A model generated the notes under the pieces. The model worked only from the letters and a program-made list of their open reading frames with translations, did no database searches and was not told the origin of the DNA. A stretch of 64,000 bases of DNA, from NCBI GenBank assembly GCA_018873225.1, contig JAEILZ010000008.1, positions 1,178,001-1,242,000 of the forward strand. Reading direction: 5' to 3'. The position numbers were made by a program, and so were the translations under genes. This stretch comes from [Phialemoniopsis] sp. UDSM-2020. Taxonomy: Eukaryota > Ascomycota > Sordariomycetes > Thyridiales > Thyridiaceae. Every line of letters starts with the position of its first letter. Positions within the stretch are counted from its first letter, which is position 1. Positions 56,093-64,000 of this stretch are shown here, one piece after another.

Positions 56093-58177
56093 TCACTTCT
56101 TCGCCTTAGGCTCCTCCTTCTTGAACCCGCTGCCGTACACATCCCCAGTGGTCCACTCGCCGCCGCCACCGATGCACTTTGGACACACCTTTACCCGGTG
56201 CCACGCCGTCGCCAGGTTACCGCGAGCATTGTACACGCTCGATTGCGTCTCGGGCTGCCCGTTGTACGCATCGTCGGTGGCCTTGACCACGACCTCGGTG
56301 CAACCCGATGACGATTCCGTCAGGGACGGCAGTCGGCCGGCGTACTTCCAGCGGCGCCAGGCCCAGGCTTTGTTGCCGTAAATCTTGGTGGCACCCTCGC
56401 CTTCGCCGTCGCCACCGTCCAAGAGCTGCGCCTGGTCCCAGGTCTCCCCGCCGTCGGTGCTGACGTCCACGCGCACTACACGGTGGCCGCCGCCGGAGTA
56501 AGCGTACCCGGCAAGAGCGACGGGCGGTGCGTGCGCCAAGGCTTCGGGCTCAACGTGCTCCTTGGCCCAGGCCTTCGGGCACTTGACACCTGGTGGGGCT
56601 CGGTCACCGTTGAGCTTCTCGATCTCGAGCGAGATTGGCTTAGCTTGCTCTGCTGCTGAAGCCTTGGCGACCTCGGCGACGGCGTCGTTACCGACGCGAA
56701 CGCTAGTGACAGCGCTCGTCACGGGCAGCTCCTGCATAGCTGGGTATTTGTCCCAGTTGGGCTTGCTGCCCTCGTTGGGACCGAAGCACTTGTAGTCGCG
56801 CTTCTGCCATTGCGAAGAGGACTCCTCGTCGGCGACGGCGATGCGGCTGAGCCATTTCACGGAGCGGGCAGCCACGTGGCCTGGCACTACTGCACGGAGG
56901 GGGTATCCGTGGTCGGCGGGCAGAATCTTGCCGTTCATGCCCCAGGCCAGAAGCACGTCGCCGCGAGGGTCAATGGCGGTAGACAGGGGAATTGAGGCGG
57001 AGTAGGCTTCCATGCCCGCGAGATGGACGTGCATGGCCTTGGGGTCGATTGGTTCATCATCTTCATGGCTAGCACCGGTATTACTCGGAGTGACGGCGGT
57101 CGAGGCTGCGGCGTACTGGTCGGCTGTCTTGAGTCCTGCGTCGGCGAGGACATCCGACAAACGCACGCCCTCCCACTCGGCGTTGCTGATGGCACCGGCA
57201 CCCCATTGCAAACCGTTGGTCGACCCCACCGCCCGTGTCATGTCACTGCGACGATTACCAGAGCACTGCATCACCGAGGTGACTCGGTGATGTCGGAATC
57301 GTTCGCGGAGGTCTTGCATCGAGTACTTCTTCGTCTCACCGTCGGGCAACTCGATCGTCAGAGCGAAGCCGTTGCTGGCCTCCTCATTTTCGTCTACAGT
57401 CGGTACCCACATGTGGTTTCGGACGTAGAAGAGCTCGTTGGGAGTCAGGAAGTCGCGGGCGAGCTCTTGGCCCGGCGGCTCGGCATTTCTGGGCTTCTGC
57501 GTCAGGGTGATGAGCCGCTCGTCGCGCGTCGGGTCCATCGCGAAAGGGTCTTCGATGCTCTCGCGGCGGGGCTTGCCGTCGTGATCGAGATCGGCGACAT
57601 CGATGAAGCCGACGAGGTAGCTCTCGAGGATGTCGCGAACATACTGGGTCTTGTGGATGGTAAAGATATCCCAATACGGGTCGATGGAGGCACCCGCGGC
57701 GCGCAGGATGACTTCACCGCCTGGGTGCGCTGGGATCCATTCGGTGATATTATACACCTTGTCGCCCGAGGTCACCCACGGCTCTGACGACGACGCGTCG
57801 TGCTTCTTGATGTCGGCCAGGCGGTATCGCGGCAGCGACGGATCTCTGTTATCGATGACGCTGGCCTGCTGGGAGGGGTCTTGCTCCTGCTTTGAGGATG
57901 CTTGCGACTTGTTCTTGGTCGGCTGTGAGTCTGGGGGTAGGATGGCGAAGAGGGAAGCCAGCAGTCCGCCGCTGGCTGCGAGCAGGGTGAAACGCCGACC
58001 GTTGGCGTTCGTGCCGTTACTACTGCCATGTTTTTGCTGCTTGCCCTGTCGCAGGGCTGTGGTATGCTTCCGGCGAGCGCTGAAAGGCTGGAATACAGGG
58101 CATACTACCCTGGCGGGCTGCGGTCTAGCAGTGCGGAGGACCTGCGAGAGCAGGGTGCTGGGTGCCCGAACCGACAT
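56093..58177 (-). CDS. Sulfite oxidase, cytochrome b5 type, mitochondrial
   Basis: A single exon of 694 aa from the ATG at 58177 (a GTG farther upstream is not used). Residues 1-60 are Arg/Ser/Ala-rich, a mitochondrial presequence, followed by a hydrophobic segment LLAASGGLLASLFAILPP. The cytochrome b5 domain is at about 115-190, with haem His in IPAHPGGEVIL and in IFTIHKTQY. The molybdopterin domain holds the Mo-binding Cys in VMQCSGNRRSDM. It continues with GAISNAEWEGVRLSDVLADAG and the dimerisation domain GGHRVVRVDVSTDGGETW. The enzyme oxidises sulfite to sulfate in the intermembrane space and passes electrons through the haem to cytochrome c. All ligands and the cofactor Cys are present, so it should be active; no FAD or NADPH domain follows, which separates it from nitrate reductase. 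Confidence 0.92.
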   Translation of the reverse strand: MSVRAPSTLLSQVLRTARPQPARVVCPVFQPFSARRKHTTALRQGKQQKHGSSNGTNANGRRFTLLAASGGLLASLFAILPPDSQPTKNKSQASSKQEQDPSQQASVIDNRDPSLPRYRLADIKKHDASSSEPWVTSGDKVYNITEWIPAHPGGEVILRAAGASIDPYWDIFTIHKTQYVRDILESYLVGFIDVADLDHDGKPRRESIEDPFAMDPTRDERLITLTQKPRNAEPPGQELARDFLTPNELFYVRNHMWVPTVDENEEASNGFALTIELPDGETKKYSMQDLRERFRHHRVTSVMQCSGNRRSDMTRAVGSTNGLQWGAGAISNAEWEGVRLSDVLADAGLKTADQYAAASTAVTPSNTGASHEDDEPIDPKAMHVHLAGMEAYSASIPLSTAIDPRGDVLLAWGMNGKILPADHGYPLRAVVPGHVAARSVKWLSRIAVADEESSSQWQKRDYKCFGPNEGSKPNWDKYPAMQELPVTSAVTSVRVGNDAVAEVAKASAAEQAKPISLEIEKLNGDRAPPGVKCPKAWAKEHVEPEALAHAPPVALAGYAYSGGGHRVVRVDVSTDGGETWDQAQLLDGGDGEGEGATKIYGNKAWAWRRWKYAGRLPSLTESSSGCTEVVVKATDDAYNGQPETQSSVYNARGNLATAWHRVKVCPKCIGGGGEWTTGDVYGSGFKKEEPKAKK

Positions 58178-59446
58178 GTTGTGCTGATTAGGGGATGTGG
58201 GCGAGGCTTGATGAATGCGTTGAGGACAGTCCTGGAACGAAGAGGGGCTATCGCGATGGTTGGCGATGCATGCTCTTTGTGTCACCGCCTGTGCCGCTCA
58301 CTCCTCGATTGTGGGCTGGATGAAGGTAAGGTGCCACGCTATCGTGTCCCCGTGGGGTGGAGCAGAAGGATCGCGATGGAACGACGACTTGGCCGATAGC
58401 GATATTGCACGATCAGGTTACGGAATGCAGGTGCACGGTTGATCAAAACAAGTGTTTTGAAGGGATTCCGGATTGATCTGAGGGGTTCGACCTGCCGTTC
58501 TTGATTGCATCGGGTCGGAGGGTGAGTAAAGTGAGCGGCTCGGCGAATGGCTTGCTCTCCAGCAGTCTCGCAGGTTCAACGTTGAGGTGGGTGGCTTGTT
58601 CCTGCCTCGCGATAGGTGCGTGGGATCAAATTGTGGATCTCAGTCGCCGATTGAAACTGTTGTCGGGAAGTACCCGACCTACAATGGCCATCCCCGGGCT
58701 CCCTGATAAGGGGGAAATTCCTATGCGAATTAAGGTAAGGATTTGATTGCCAGCTCGAGTGCCTTCCAAGCGAGCTTGCAGTCAAGTGTTATCCCGGACT
58801 TTGTCTCGGGATGCTGCTCGGAAGTGATGTTTTCTTATCACTCTGTCGTGGCCGTCGACCCAAGCGATCCTTCCGAGAAATTCTCCACGAAATTGGAGAG
58901 CAAGAGAGCAAGGGAAGCTGCGTCACAGGGTGTCAGCAGACCCGCAGCTTAGCAAAGGCTTAGCGCTGTGACTGGCTAAACCGACCTTCCAAAGTTTCCC
59001 CCACAGGCCACTCGCGCCAATGAGCGGGCCTGGAATTCAGGGGCGTGACCTCTTTCTACGAGCTGAAGGAATGGCCGGAAGAGAAACAATGAGACTTGTC
59101 ACCAAATACAGTTGCAAATCATCTCCAGCTTTGTCTTCTTTGATCTTTGTCTGCATTGCGTGATTGTGATACGGATGTCCAAGTCTCGCGCTCAGGAACT
59201 GCTTTTGAAATGAATCGCCGAACGAAACTCGTCATGCTCGGGTTTAGATACGATTCAGACATGTCTTCACAAAAGATATCCAGCGCCACTGCAGTTGTTT
59301 GAGGGACGAAATACATTTACGGTCCTTAAAACTAACTCTCTAAAGCTGTCGGAAAACCGACCGCGAACATAGCTCGAGCAATCAAATCATTCCAATTGAA
59401 ACCAGAAACTCCAATCGCGCCTCAATACGCCAAATCATGACTGCTT
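58178..59446. other. Intergenic region without a recognised gene
   Basis: About 1.27 kb between the sulfite oxidase start and the 3' end of the next minus-strand gene. Short open frames have no recognisable features. Confidence 0.45.
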
Positions 59447-62400
59447 CTACTGGAACCTCGAAGGTGGCTTCCGCGCTCGCGTGGAGCGCCTAGGAGCCGG
59501 AGCCGGAGCAGGAGCCTCCTCAGCTTCTTCCTCACCTTCATCCTCGCCTTCGTCTTCGGCTTCTTCCACAACTTCTTCCTCGACCTCTTCCTCATCTGCC
59601 TCTTGGGCCTGCTGGGATTCCTTCTTGCTCGCCGTCTTTTCTTTACCTTCGGCCTTCGTGGGGTTTTCCTTACCAGACTGCTTGGCCGCAGTCTGCTTGG
59701 CGGAGTCCTTCTTCGCGCCGGTGTTGCTCTTTTTCGGCTCGGGCGCCGGAGCAACCTCGCTCGCGGGGTTCTTCCTCTTCTTGTTCGGACTGGATGCCGC
59801 GGCGGTACCCCCCGAAGCCCGCGATGGCTTGGGTGTCCTTGACCGGGACGGGGTGGCCTGCCTAGGCGAGGACGGCGAGTCTAGGTCGTGGTCATCCTCT
59901 TCTTCGCTGTCGCGGGAAGGATGGTACGTCTGGTCGGTCTGGGGCTTAACCTTGGCTTTACCCTTCTTGGCTTTACCGCTGCCGGGTGCCTGTCCCCCCT
60001 CGTCTTGGTCGTCGCCCCTTTCCACGTTGACGTCGCCTGCGTTGTACTGGGGTATCGAGGCGCCATCCTCGTTGCGCGGGCGCCTGTGGCTCGGCGGCGG
60101 CTGCGGCGGATGTATGGCGGTCTCCTGTCGCTGGGCCGCTGGCTGTTCCTCGGCCGCGTCGTTCTGCATTTTCGCCTCGCGCGCCTCCTTGCGACAGTTT
60201 CTGAGATCGTTTGTTGTGGATTTTAGCTTTTCCTTCAGCTTCTCCACCTGCACTTCCAGCTTGCCCTTCTCCTTTTCCAGTTCCGCAACGGCGATGTTCC
60301 CATCCGCGACCTGTTCTTGCAGCTCTTCGACTACACTGTCCCGGTCCGCCAAATGTGCTTCAAGGCGCCGGACATACTCGTCGCGTTCTGCAAGAGAGCG
60401 TTCAAGGTCTTCCACGTCCTGCACTGTCTGTGCCAGTTGGAGCTCAAGAGCACTGCGGCTGCGGACAGGCTCTTCTGCCTCGTCAGGCTGTCGCGCGAAC
60501 GGGTTCCGCGGCTGCTGAGCAGGCTCGGCGGGCCGCTGCCGGCGTTGGCATTGCATCACATGCTGCGTGGCAGCCTCGGCATCCCGGCCAAGGTTGGCTT
60601 GGCAGTGCGGACAAATTTTGTCTTTGTTATCATCCGAATAATCACCATCTCCGTCACCATCATCCGGCCTCCTCGAGAACAGCTCCGGGTGTTTAGAGAG
60701 GTAGTGCGCCCACTTCGTGTCTTCGTCGTCGGCCTCCCAGACCTTTCTTCTGCAAAAGTCGCAAACGATCCTAGCCACCACCGCGCGGTGCTGATCGAGG
60801 TGCTCGCGCCAATCGGCCCGCTCGTCTCGCAGGTCCATGGCGTTGGTGTAGTCACAGTCGTCATAAGGGCAGGTCTGCACGCGGCGGTCTCTCTGTTGCT
60901 GCATGCGGAAGTTACTCTGCTGCAGGTGCCTAGTCTCAGTTGGCGTGAGCACGCCGGTGGAGATCTCGGGCGCGACCGAGAGGTGCGTGTTCCCGTTGTC
61001 GGTGGAGCCGGCCGCGACGGGCGGGTTGCGGAAGTCTGGCTCGACCGGGTACATCGCCTCCAAGTCCCTGGCCGCTTTGTCCCGCGCGGCCTCATCCCAA
61101 TCGTGCGCCGGGCGCGTGATGTGCGGCGGGATGGAGGTTGCGGTGACTCTGTCCGATCGCCTGCGCGGGGGCGGGGAGCGGCGGGACGCGCTCGGCTCCG
61201 TGTAGTGCTCGGAGCTGTACGTAGGTGGCCGGCTGGCCCGAGGGGGAGGCTCCCGGCGTGTTCTGGGGCTGATCTCTTCATCATCATCCACTAGCATCCG
61301 GGCTTCCGAGAGGTTGTGCTGCATCATTTCCGTCTTCCAATCTTGGCTGGGCCCCCGTCGCTGGGTAGGCGATGCTTGGTTGGATCTCCGCCGCTGACCA
61401 GGCGATGCTTGGCTGGACCTCCGCCGCCGGCCAGGCGATCCTTGGCTTGAACCCCGCCGGCGGGTGGGCGGACTCGCCATCTCGGGCCGTGGCGGTGTCC
61501 TGAAGGGAGGAGTCTGAGGGTCGATAGACGTGTTCGGCGGGGCTTCGGGCAGCTGGCCCGCCGGGTCGTCGACGTCGTTGTCAAAAGTAACTCTCCGCCT
61601 CTGCGGCTGCCCGTGTGACTCGTGACTTCCACGCTGGCTCTCCCAGATGGCCCATTGCATCTCCTCGTCACTGTCATTCCTATCGCGCGAAAGTCGCTTT
61701 GCGTGATGTGGACTGTGCTGCGGTCTCCCGATGGACTCGTTTGTCCCTCTCAGGGACCTCGCGTCCTGGCCCGGCGAACGATGTTGCGAGCTTCGCCGCC
61801 TGCCCGAGCCGGGAGTCGCCGCATGCTGCTGGTCCGCTGCGTGACTGTGCGTGCCGACTGGCGGGAGCGGTGAGTGGACCGGAGGGCGTTGTATAACTCC
61901 CTGAGTGTTTACGCTGGCAAGGTGTAGGGCCGACGAACTGTAAAAGGGGGTATCACGTCGGCCCGAGGCAGAGGCCCGCGGGGGCGAGGCTTCGTAGATA
62001 CCATGAGGATCTCTCGGATTGAAATCGCTCGACGGGTCTGGCTGCAGCGCCCTCCGTGGTGAGTAACCCTCGGCGGCAAGTGCCTCATCGACCTTCGCCC
62101 TGGGAGGGCGCATAGACTTGGGCGCCGGCGTCTCGGGCGCGTCAGAGCCATGGCGGTCGACTGGCATGGCGACTGGCTGCTGCTGCGAGCTGGAATAGAC
62201 TGCTGCTGCTGTCTCGTCAGCCGTGGATCCTGCTTCTGCTTCTGCTCTCTCCTCGGCCACGTTCTCCTCGTCGCCGTAACTTCGACGGTTCGCGGCGAGC
62301 TGCCTCAAGGCTCCTTCCATAGATGGGCCTTCGTACTCGTCCATGTCCTGGTCCTCGGTCTCGTACGGCGACTCGTCCCCAAACGGCCTCTTTAGGTCGC

Positions 62401-62461
62401 CGTACATGTCCGGCTCGGGCATCCTGGGGGAAGAAGACGGGGGGTTGTGTTGGGAAGGCAT
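59447..62461 (-). CDS. Large disordered Cys/His-finger and coiled-coil protein
   Basis: A single exon of 1004 aa from the ATG at 62461 (an upstream TTG is not used). The first half is disordered, with Ser/Arg/Pro repeats such as RRGSSQGSPGRRRRSSQASPGQ. The central part has zinc-finger-like Cys/His groups: CPYDDCDYTN...HLDQH, then VCDFCRRKVWEADDED...HYLSKH, then ICPHCQANLGRDAEAATQH. A leucine-rich coiled coil follows (LELQLAQTVQDVEDLERSLAERDEYVRRLEAHL and on). The tail is Lys/Ser/Pro-rich and acidic, and ends in the basic RRSTRARKPPSRFQ, which looks like an AT-hook-like or nuclear signal. It is probably a nuclear protein; the function is not known. The finger spacing is unusual and I do not assign it to a named family. 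Confidence 0.75.
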   Translation of the reverse strand: MPSQHNPPSSSPRMPEPDMYGDLKRPFGDESPYETEDQDMDEYEGPSMEGALRQLAANRRSYGDEENVAEERAEAEAGSTADETAAAVYSSSQQQPVAMPVDRHGSDAPETPAPKSMRPPRAKVDEALAAEGYSPRRALQPDPSSDFNPRDPHGIYEASPPRASASGRRDTPFYSSSALHLASVNTQGVIQRPPVHSPLPPVGTHSHAADQQHAATPGSGRRRSSQHRSPGQDARSLRGTNESIGRPQHSPHHAKRLSRDRNDSDEEMQWAIWESQRGSHESHGQPQRRRVTFDNDVDDPAGQLPEAPPNTSIDPQTPPFRTPPRPEMASPPTRRRGSSQGSPGRRRRSSQASPGQRRRSNQASPTQRRGPSQDWKTEMMQHNLSEARMLVDDDEEISPRTRREPPPRASRPPTYSSEHYTEPSASRRSPPPRRRSDRVTATSIPPHITRPAHDWDEAARDKAARDLEAMYPVEPDFRNPPVAAGSTDNGNTHLSVAPEISTGVLTPTETRHLQQSNFRMQQQRDRRVQTCPYDDCDYTNAMDLRDERADWREHLDQHRAVVARIVCDFCRRKVWEADDEDTKWAHYLSKHPELFSRRPDDGDGDGDYSDDNKDKICPHCQANLGRDAEAATQHVMQCQRRQRPAEPAQQPRNPFARQPDEAEEPVRSRSALELQLAQTVQDVEDLERSLAERDEYVRRLEAHLADRDSVVEELQEQVADGNIAVAELEKEKGKLEVQVEKLKEKLKSTTNDLRNCRKEAREAKMQNDAAEEQPAAQRQETAIHPPQPPPSHRRPRNEDGASIPQYNAGDVNVERGDDQDEGGQAPGSGKAKKGKAKVKPQTDQTYHPSRDSEEEDDHDLDSPSSPRQATPSRSRTPKPSRASGGTAAASSPNKKRKNPASEVAPAPEPKKSNTGAKKDSAKQTAAKQSGKENPTKAEGKEKTASKKESQQAQEADEEEVEEEVVEEAEDEGEDEGEEEAEEAPAPAPAPRRSTRARKPPSRFQ

Positions 62462-63598
62462 TTTGTGGAAGGGGCACGTACGTGTTTGTGTCTTTGGAAC
62501 GATGTTGAAATGGGCTCTTAACAACTTACTTCTATAAGATTGGGCAGGTGGTTGTTGAAGAGGATTGATGTTCGTGCACAGGAGCGATGACTTTGCTAAT
62601 CAGGAAAAGGATTGGACGAAGGGGAAACAGTGCTTGTCGTGGAGAAGAACGAGACATCTTGTCCTGAACGGGGACAGAAGGGAAGAGCAGATAAAAGCTG
62701 TTTGGCAACAAAGGAGGTTGCTGCGACATTGTCGGCTAATGGCCCGTTTGGGTCAATTGTTGAACAAAGAAACAGAGCTGTCGGATTGGGTCTGGCTGTC
62801 AATAGAACTGAAGAGCTTCGTCAATAGGTAGGATACGTAGGGATTGAGGCGGGGAGAACAAAGACAACAGCACGCAGAATCCCGTGGCACCGCATGCGGT
62901 CATTGTCGCTTTTGTCATTGCACGGAAATGAGCAATCGCTATGCTTGCTTGCTTGTTCAACCTCCCGCTGAGGCTCGTTTGACTAGCATCAAAGAGCTCG
63001 GATTGACCGCGTGTGGCTGGCGTAATGATGCTTTCGTCCGTGGTGTTGAGCGCCGCCTTTGTTGCACCGGGCCCATTGCGCAGCCATCGCATCAAGGATG
63101 ATGGACGAGTTTCATCGAAAGCGACTAATGATATCAAAGACCTGAGGGTTTCAAATCTTGGGGACCTGCAAGACTGTGTATCTATCGACAGCTTCGACGT
63201 GTGAATGACCCTTCTGTGCGGTCCGTCACTTCTAAGATGGAGCCCTAGTCCACTAGGAACATCAGCCCTGGAGGGCCAGGCTAGTGCTGGAACCGCTGAA
63301 CAAGTGCGCTATAGCCGCCGAAGCTTAGCCTCCGGGGCAAGGAAGATGCGACATAACCTAAACTGGCCAGAATCCTTCAAAAGTTGTAGTTGGAATCATT
63401 ACACATCAATCGTGTTCGCAGAATGATCATAAGTAAATATATAAACTGAAGAGAAAACTTGGAATGAATTCTTGAGTAGAAAGAGTATTATTGCGCTGAG
63501 ATGGTAATCATTGAGCCTTTTCCCCGTCATTCGAATGATGACGCAGTTTTCAAAGAGACAACAAACAGAATTATTAACAAAACGTTGACGGAGAGCGC
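62462..63598. other. Intergenic region without a recognised gene
   Basis: About 1.1 kb between two minus-strand genes. It includes frames of up to 112 codons with no recognisable domain. Confidence 0.45.
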
Positions 63599-64000
63599 TC
63601 AAAATCCCCGAGGCTTTGGGGGGCAGACTTCCTCACCACGTTCCTCTGCCCACTCCTCGTATGTCTGCGGTACCTCTCTGTCCAGCTCGGCGAGGTGTCG
63701 CAGCATCCTAGAGCATGTATCAGTCCCGGGGTTTTCCAGCGGGTGTGTGAACTGAGACTTACTCTGAGCGGTAATGGTGAATGCCCACAAATGTGACAGC
63801 CACTCTGGTTTCGAAAGCACTGGACTTTATCAGCCTGCCGATCAAATAGTTGCCAATTGATAACACTCACAGAAGATACAGAAGTTGGCGATATCGGTGG
63901 TCTTCCACGGGCGAAGACTTCTCAAAGTAATTGTGGTACCGGTTGATGAAGGCAGGCCCGAAGCTGGTCCAGACACAGCTCCAAGGGCCCAGCTCAAACT
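63599..64000 (-). CDS. 3' end of an unidentified gene (partial)
   Basis: Three C-terminal exons: 64000-63871 (continuing beyond the window), 63819-63763 and 63707-63599. Introns are 51 and 55 nt. Spliced, the end reads ...FGPAFINRYHNYFEK...YRQLLYLL, AFETRVAVTFVGIHHYRSE, MLRHLAELDREVPQTYEEW and a short Pro-rich tail ending KPRGF. The alternating hydrophobic pattern suggests a helical domain, and the splice joins are consistent. I do not recognise the family; the 5' part lies outside the window. Confidence 0.6.

Noticed and set aside
58178..58285. 36-residue upstream extension of sulfite oxidase
   Set aside because: It begins at GTG, and the remaining sequence already contains a full mitochondrial presequence.
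1..64000. CRISPR arrays, insertion sequences, bacterial operons
   Set aside because: The window is fungal nuclear DNA with spliced genes. No direct-repeat arrays, transposase genes or Shine-Dalgarno-type organisation were seen.

Overview
This window is nuclear DNA of a filamentous ascomycete (Pezizomycotina, most likely a Sordariomycete). Genes are split by many short introns of about 46-98 nt with GTRNGT-like donors, CTAAC/CTGAC branch sites and AG acceptors. Housekeeping genes (RPN2, CET1, Nbs1, sulfite oxidase) are clearly ascomycete-type, and fungal-only families (DUF3176, DUF6536, an NLR, a TRI101-like acyltransferase) lie between them. I reconstructed the exon joins by hand from frame, splice signals and protein continuity. 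Start codons are ATG; several long frames open upstream only at GTG or TTG and were trimmed to the first good ATG.

Layout. (1) About 0.1-12.3 kb holds a probable aromatic-catabolism cluster: a fumarylacetoacetate-hydrolase-family enzyme, a flavin aromatic hydroxylase divergent from an extradiol ring-cleavage dioxygenase, an acetoacetyl-CoA synthetase and a small SRPBCC protein. A PD-(D/E)XK-like gene of unknown role sits inside it. Together these suggest hydroxylation of an aromatic ring, meta-type cleavage, hydrolysis of the ring-fission product and CoA activation of a keto acid. (2) 12.5-13.3 kb: a secreted stand-alone cytochrome (AA8) domain. (3) 15-26 kb is mostly conserved: a DnaJ-X cochaperone, a coiled-coil protein, an Irc21-like cytochrome b5 protein, the DNA-repair protein Nbs1 and tRNA-Ala(AGC). 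(4) 26-45 kb is accessory: a BAHD/TRI101-like acyltransferase, a DUF6536 membrane protein, a 1405-aa NLR (hydrolase, NB-ARC, TPR-like, ankyrin), an F-box-like/ankyrin protein, a single-pass Cys-rich surface protein, a DUF3176 protein, an MFS transporter and a small orphan gene. (5) 45-64 kb returns to core genes: mRNA 5'-triphosphatase CET1, proteasome subunit RPN2, cytochrome-b5-type sulfite oxidase, a large Cys/His-finger coiled-coil protein, and the 3' end of an unidentified gene.

Most notable signals: the catabolic cluster with an 11-bp inverted repeat just upstream of the TATA box of its CoA ligase; the four-part NLR beside a second ankyrin gene; a 45-bp near-perfect palindrome at 44.05 kb; one well-supported and one probable GC-AG intron; and a 53-codon in-frame open extension directly after the RPN2 stop codon.
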